DNA from: Pseudomonadota bacterium
GTDB taxonomy: Bacteria > Pseudomonadota > Alphaproteobacteria > Rhodospirillales > Magnetospirillaceae
Length of the DNA stretch: 64,000 nucleotides
Assembly (NCBI GenBank): GCA_023426365.1
Contig: JAFAAW010000079.1
Location: 62,001-126,000, forward strand
Direction: 5' to 3'
Part shown: piece after piece, positions 63,450-64,000 of the stretch
How positions within the stretch are numbered: the first letter of the stretch is position 1
How the letters are laid out: each line of letters begins with the position of its first letter
Made by a program: the position numbers and the translations under genes
Notes under the pieces: model-generated
Databases searched by the model: none
What the model was told of the DNA's origin: nothing
What the model saw: only the letters and a program-made list of their open reading frames with translations

Positions 63450-64000
63450 ATGCCCGACGGTCTGTTCCTTCTGCTTCTGGCGCTGGCCTGCGCCGCCGCT
63501 GGCGGAGCCATAGGCTTTTCCCTGGAACGCCGGCGCGATGTCGGCACCGAGGTGCGGCTGATGCACGTGGAGGCGCGCACCGGCGCCATCCTGGACGCGG
63601 CCGCCGACGGCATCATCACCATCGACGAACAGGGCCGCATCGAAAGCTTCAACCGTGCCGCCGAGAGCATTTTCGGCTATCGCGAGGGGGAGGTGCTGGG
63701 GCGCAACGTCAGCATGCTGATGCCCGAGCCGGACCATTCGAGCCACGATTCCTATCTGCGCAACTATCTGCGCAGCAGCCAGCCGAAGATCATCGGCATC
63801 GGCCGCGAAGTCACCGGGCGGCGCCAGGACGGCCGCCTTTTTCCCATGGACCTGGCCGTGGGCGAAGCCCGCATCGGCGGACGGCGCATCTTCGCCGGGA
63901 TCGTGCGCGACATCACCAGCCGCAAGGCCACCGAGAGCCGCCTGCGCGAATCCGAGGCGCGCACCCGCGCCATCCTGGACACGGCCGTGGACGGGATCAT
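63450..64000 (+). CDS. FixL-like PAS sensor protein, partial
   Basis: At least 184 residues; the end lies outside. A short N-terminal membrane helix (about 5-22) is followed by a PAS domain (about 43-158). Its core VTGRRQDGRLFPMDLAVGE and MLMPEPDHSSHDSYLRNYLR closely resemble the FixL haem-PAS. His99 in HDSY and Arg119 in GIGR sit exactly 20 residues apart, as the haem His and O2-contact Arg do in FixL (established for Bradyrhizobium). A second PAS begins near residue 175 (ARTRAILDTAVDGII). It is likely a histidine kinase or cyclase; haem binding is inferred. Confidence 0.82.
   Translation, partial: MPDGLFLLLLALACAAAGGAIGFSLERRRDVGTEVRLMHVEARTGAILDAAADGIITIDEQGRIESFNRAAESIFGYREGEVLGRNVSMLMPEPDHSSHDSYLRNYLRSSQPKIIGIGREVTGRRQDGRLFPMDLAVGEARIGGRRIFAGIVRDITSRKATESRLRESEARTRAILDTAVDGI

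Overview
The window is a densely packed, GC-rich bacterial chromosome segment that looks alphaproteobacterial, most likely Rhodospirillales and close to Magnetospirillum (inference from gene content and order; no magnetosome genes are present). Supporting markers are a K+-insensitive type H+-pyrophosphatase, a MucR-type regulator, an ubiquinol-cytochrome c chaperone next to a DUF177 gene, the pcm-tolC-popZ-valS order, the rpoZ-rsh-pdxJ-lepB-rnc-era-recO-parC order, an editing-domain-free ProRS, Asp-rich (Mg-type) HemB and MotA/MotB.

Layout: 1-1574 carries envelope/respiration genes (DUF177, UQCC chaperone, bamE). 1740-11648 is a long leftward run whose transcription order is rpiB, glyA, nrdR, ribD, ribE, ribB-like, ribH, nusB, thiL, a FliL-like membrane protein and hppA: riboflavin synthesis joined to pentose phosphate, one-carbon and thiamine steps. 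11949-16427 holds mucR, a 3-hydroxyisobutyryl-CoA hydrolase with a small partner, metY and hemB. 16664-24277 has an exported pentapeptide-repeat protein, a GH17 membrane protein, dnaE, a tandem-HD (HD-GYP) phosphodiesterase and a small HNH pair. 24309-29859 has lolC-lolD, proS, an unknown periplasmic protein, a probable small RNA, tag and methylmalonyl-CoA epimerase.

29993-41199 carries an N-terminal-nucleophile amidase, a flavin reductase, motAB, an RDD protein, an N-end-rule leucyltransferase and a TRAP transporter whose two permease genes converge on two paralogous TakP-like binding-protein genes. 41317-50398 is the leftward information-processing block (rpoZ to parC). 50598-52722 has a NYN-domain protein overlapping a family 5 uracil-DNA glycosylase, then bacteriohemerythrin and a TIGR02300 protein. 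52760-60808 has a PAS-GGDEF sensor, valS, popZ, tolC and a pcm-like methyltransferase. 61033-61245 encodes tRNA-Cys and tRNA-Asn from one clear promoter; 61314-63257 is an arsRC-acr3 arsenic operon; the window ends inside a FixL-like PAS sensor gene.

No insertion sequence, prophage, CRISPR array or rRNA was seen. Most content is core housekeeping. The less ordinary items are: a RibB whose cyclohydrolase domain has lost its zinc cysteines; a PopZ with an exactly duplicated QDDIDALFA peptide; an orphan structured transcript candidate at 28681-28825; a perfect 23-bp hairpin after hemB; the translationally coupled NYN/uracil glycosylase pair; a GH17 domain fused to a polytopic membrane domain; and tandem TRAP binding proteins. 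None amounts to a clearly new multi-gene system.
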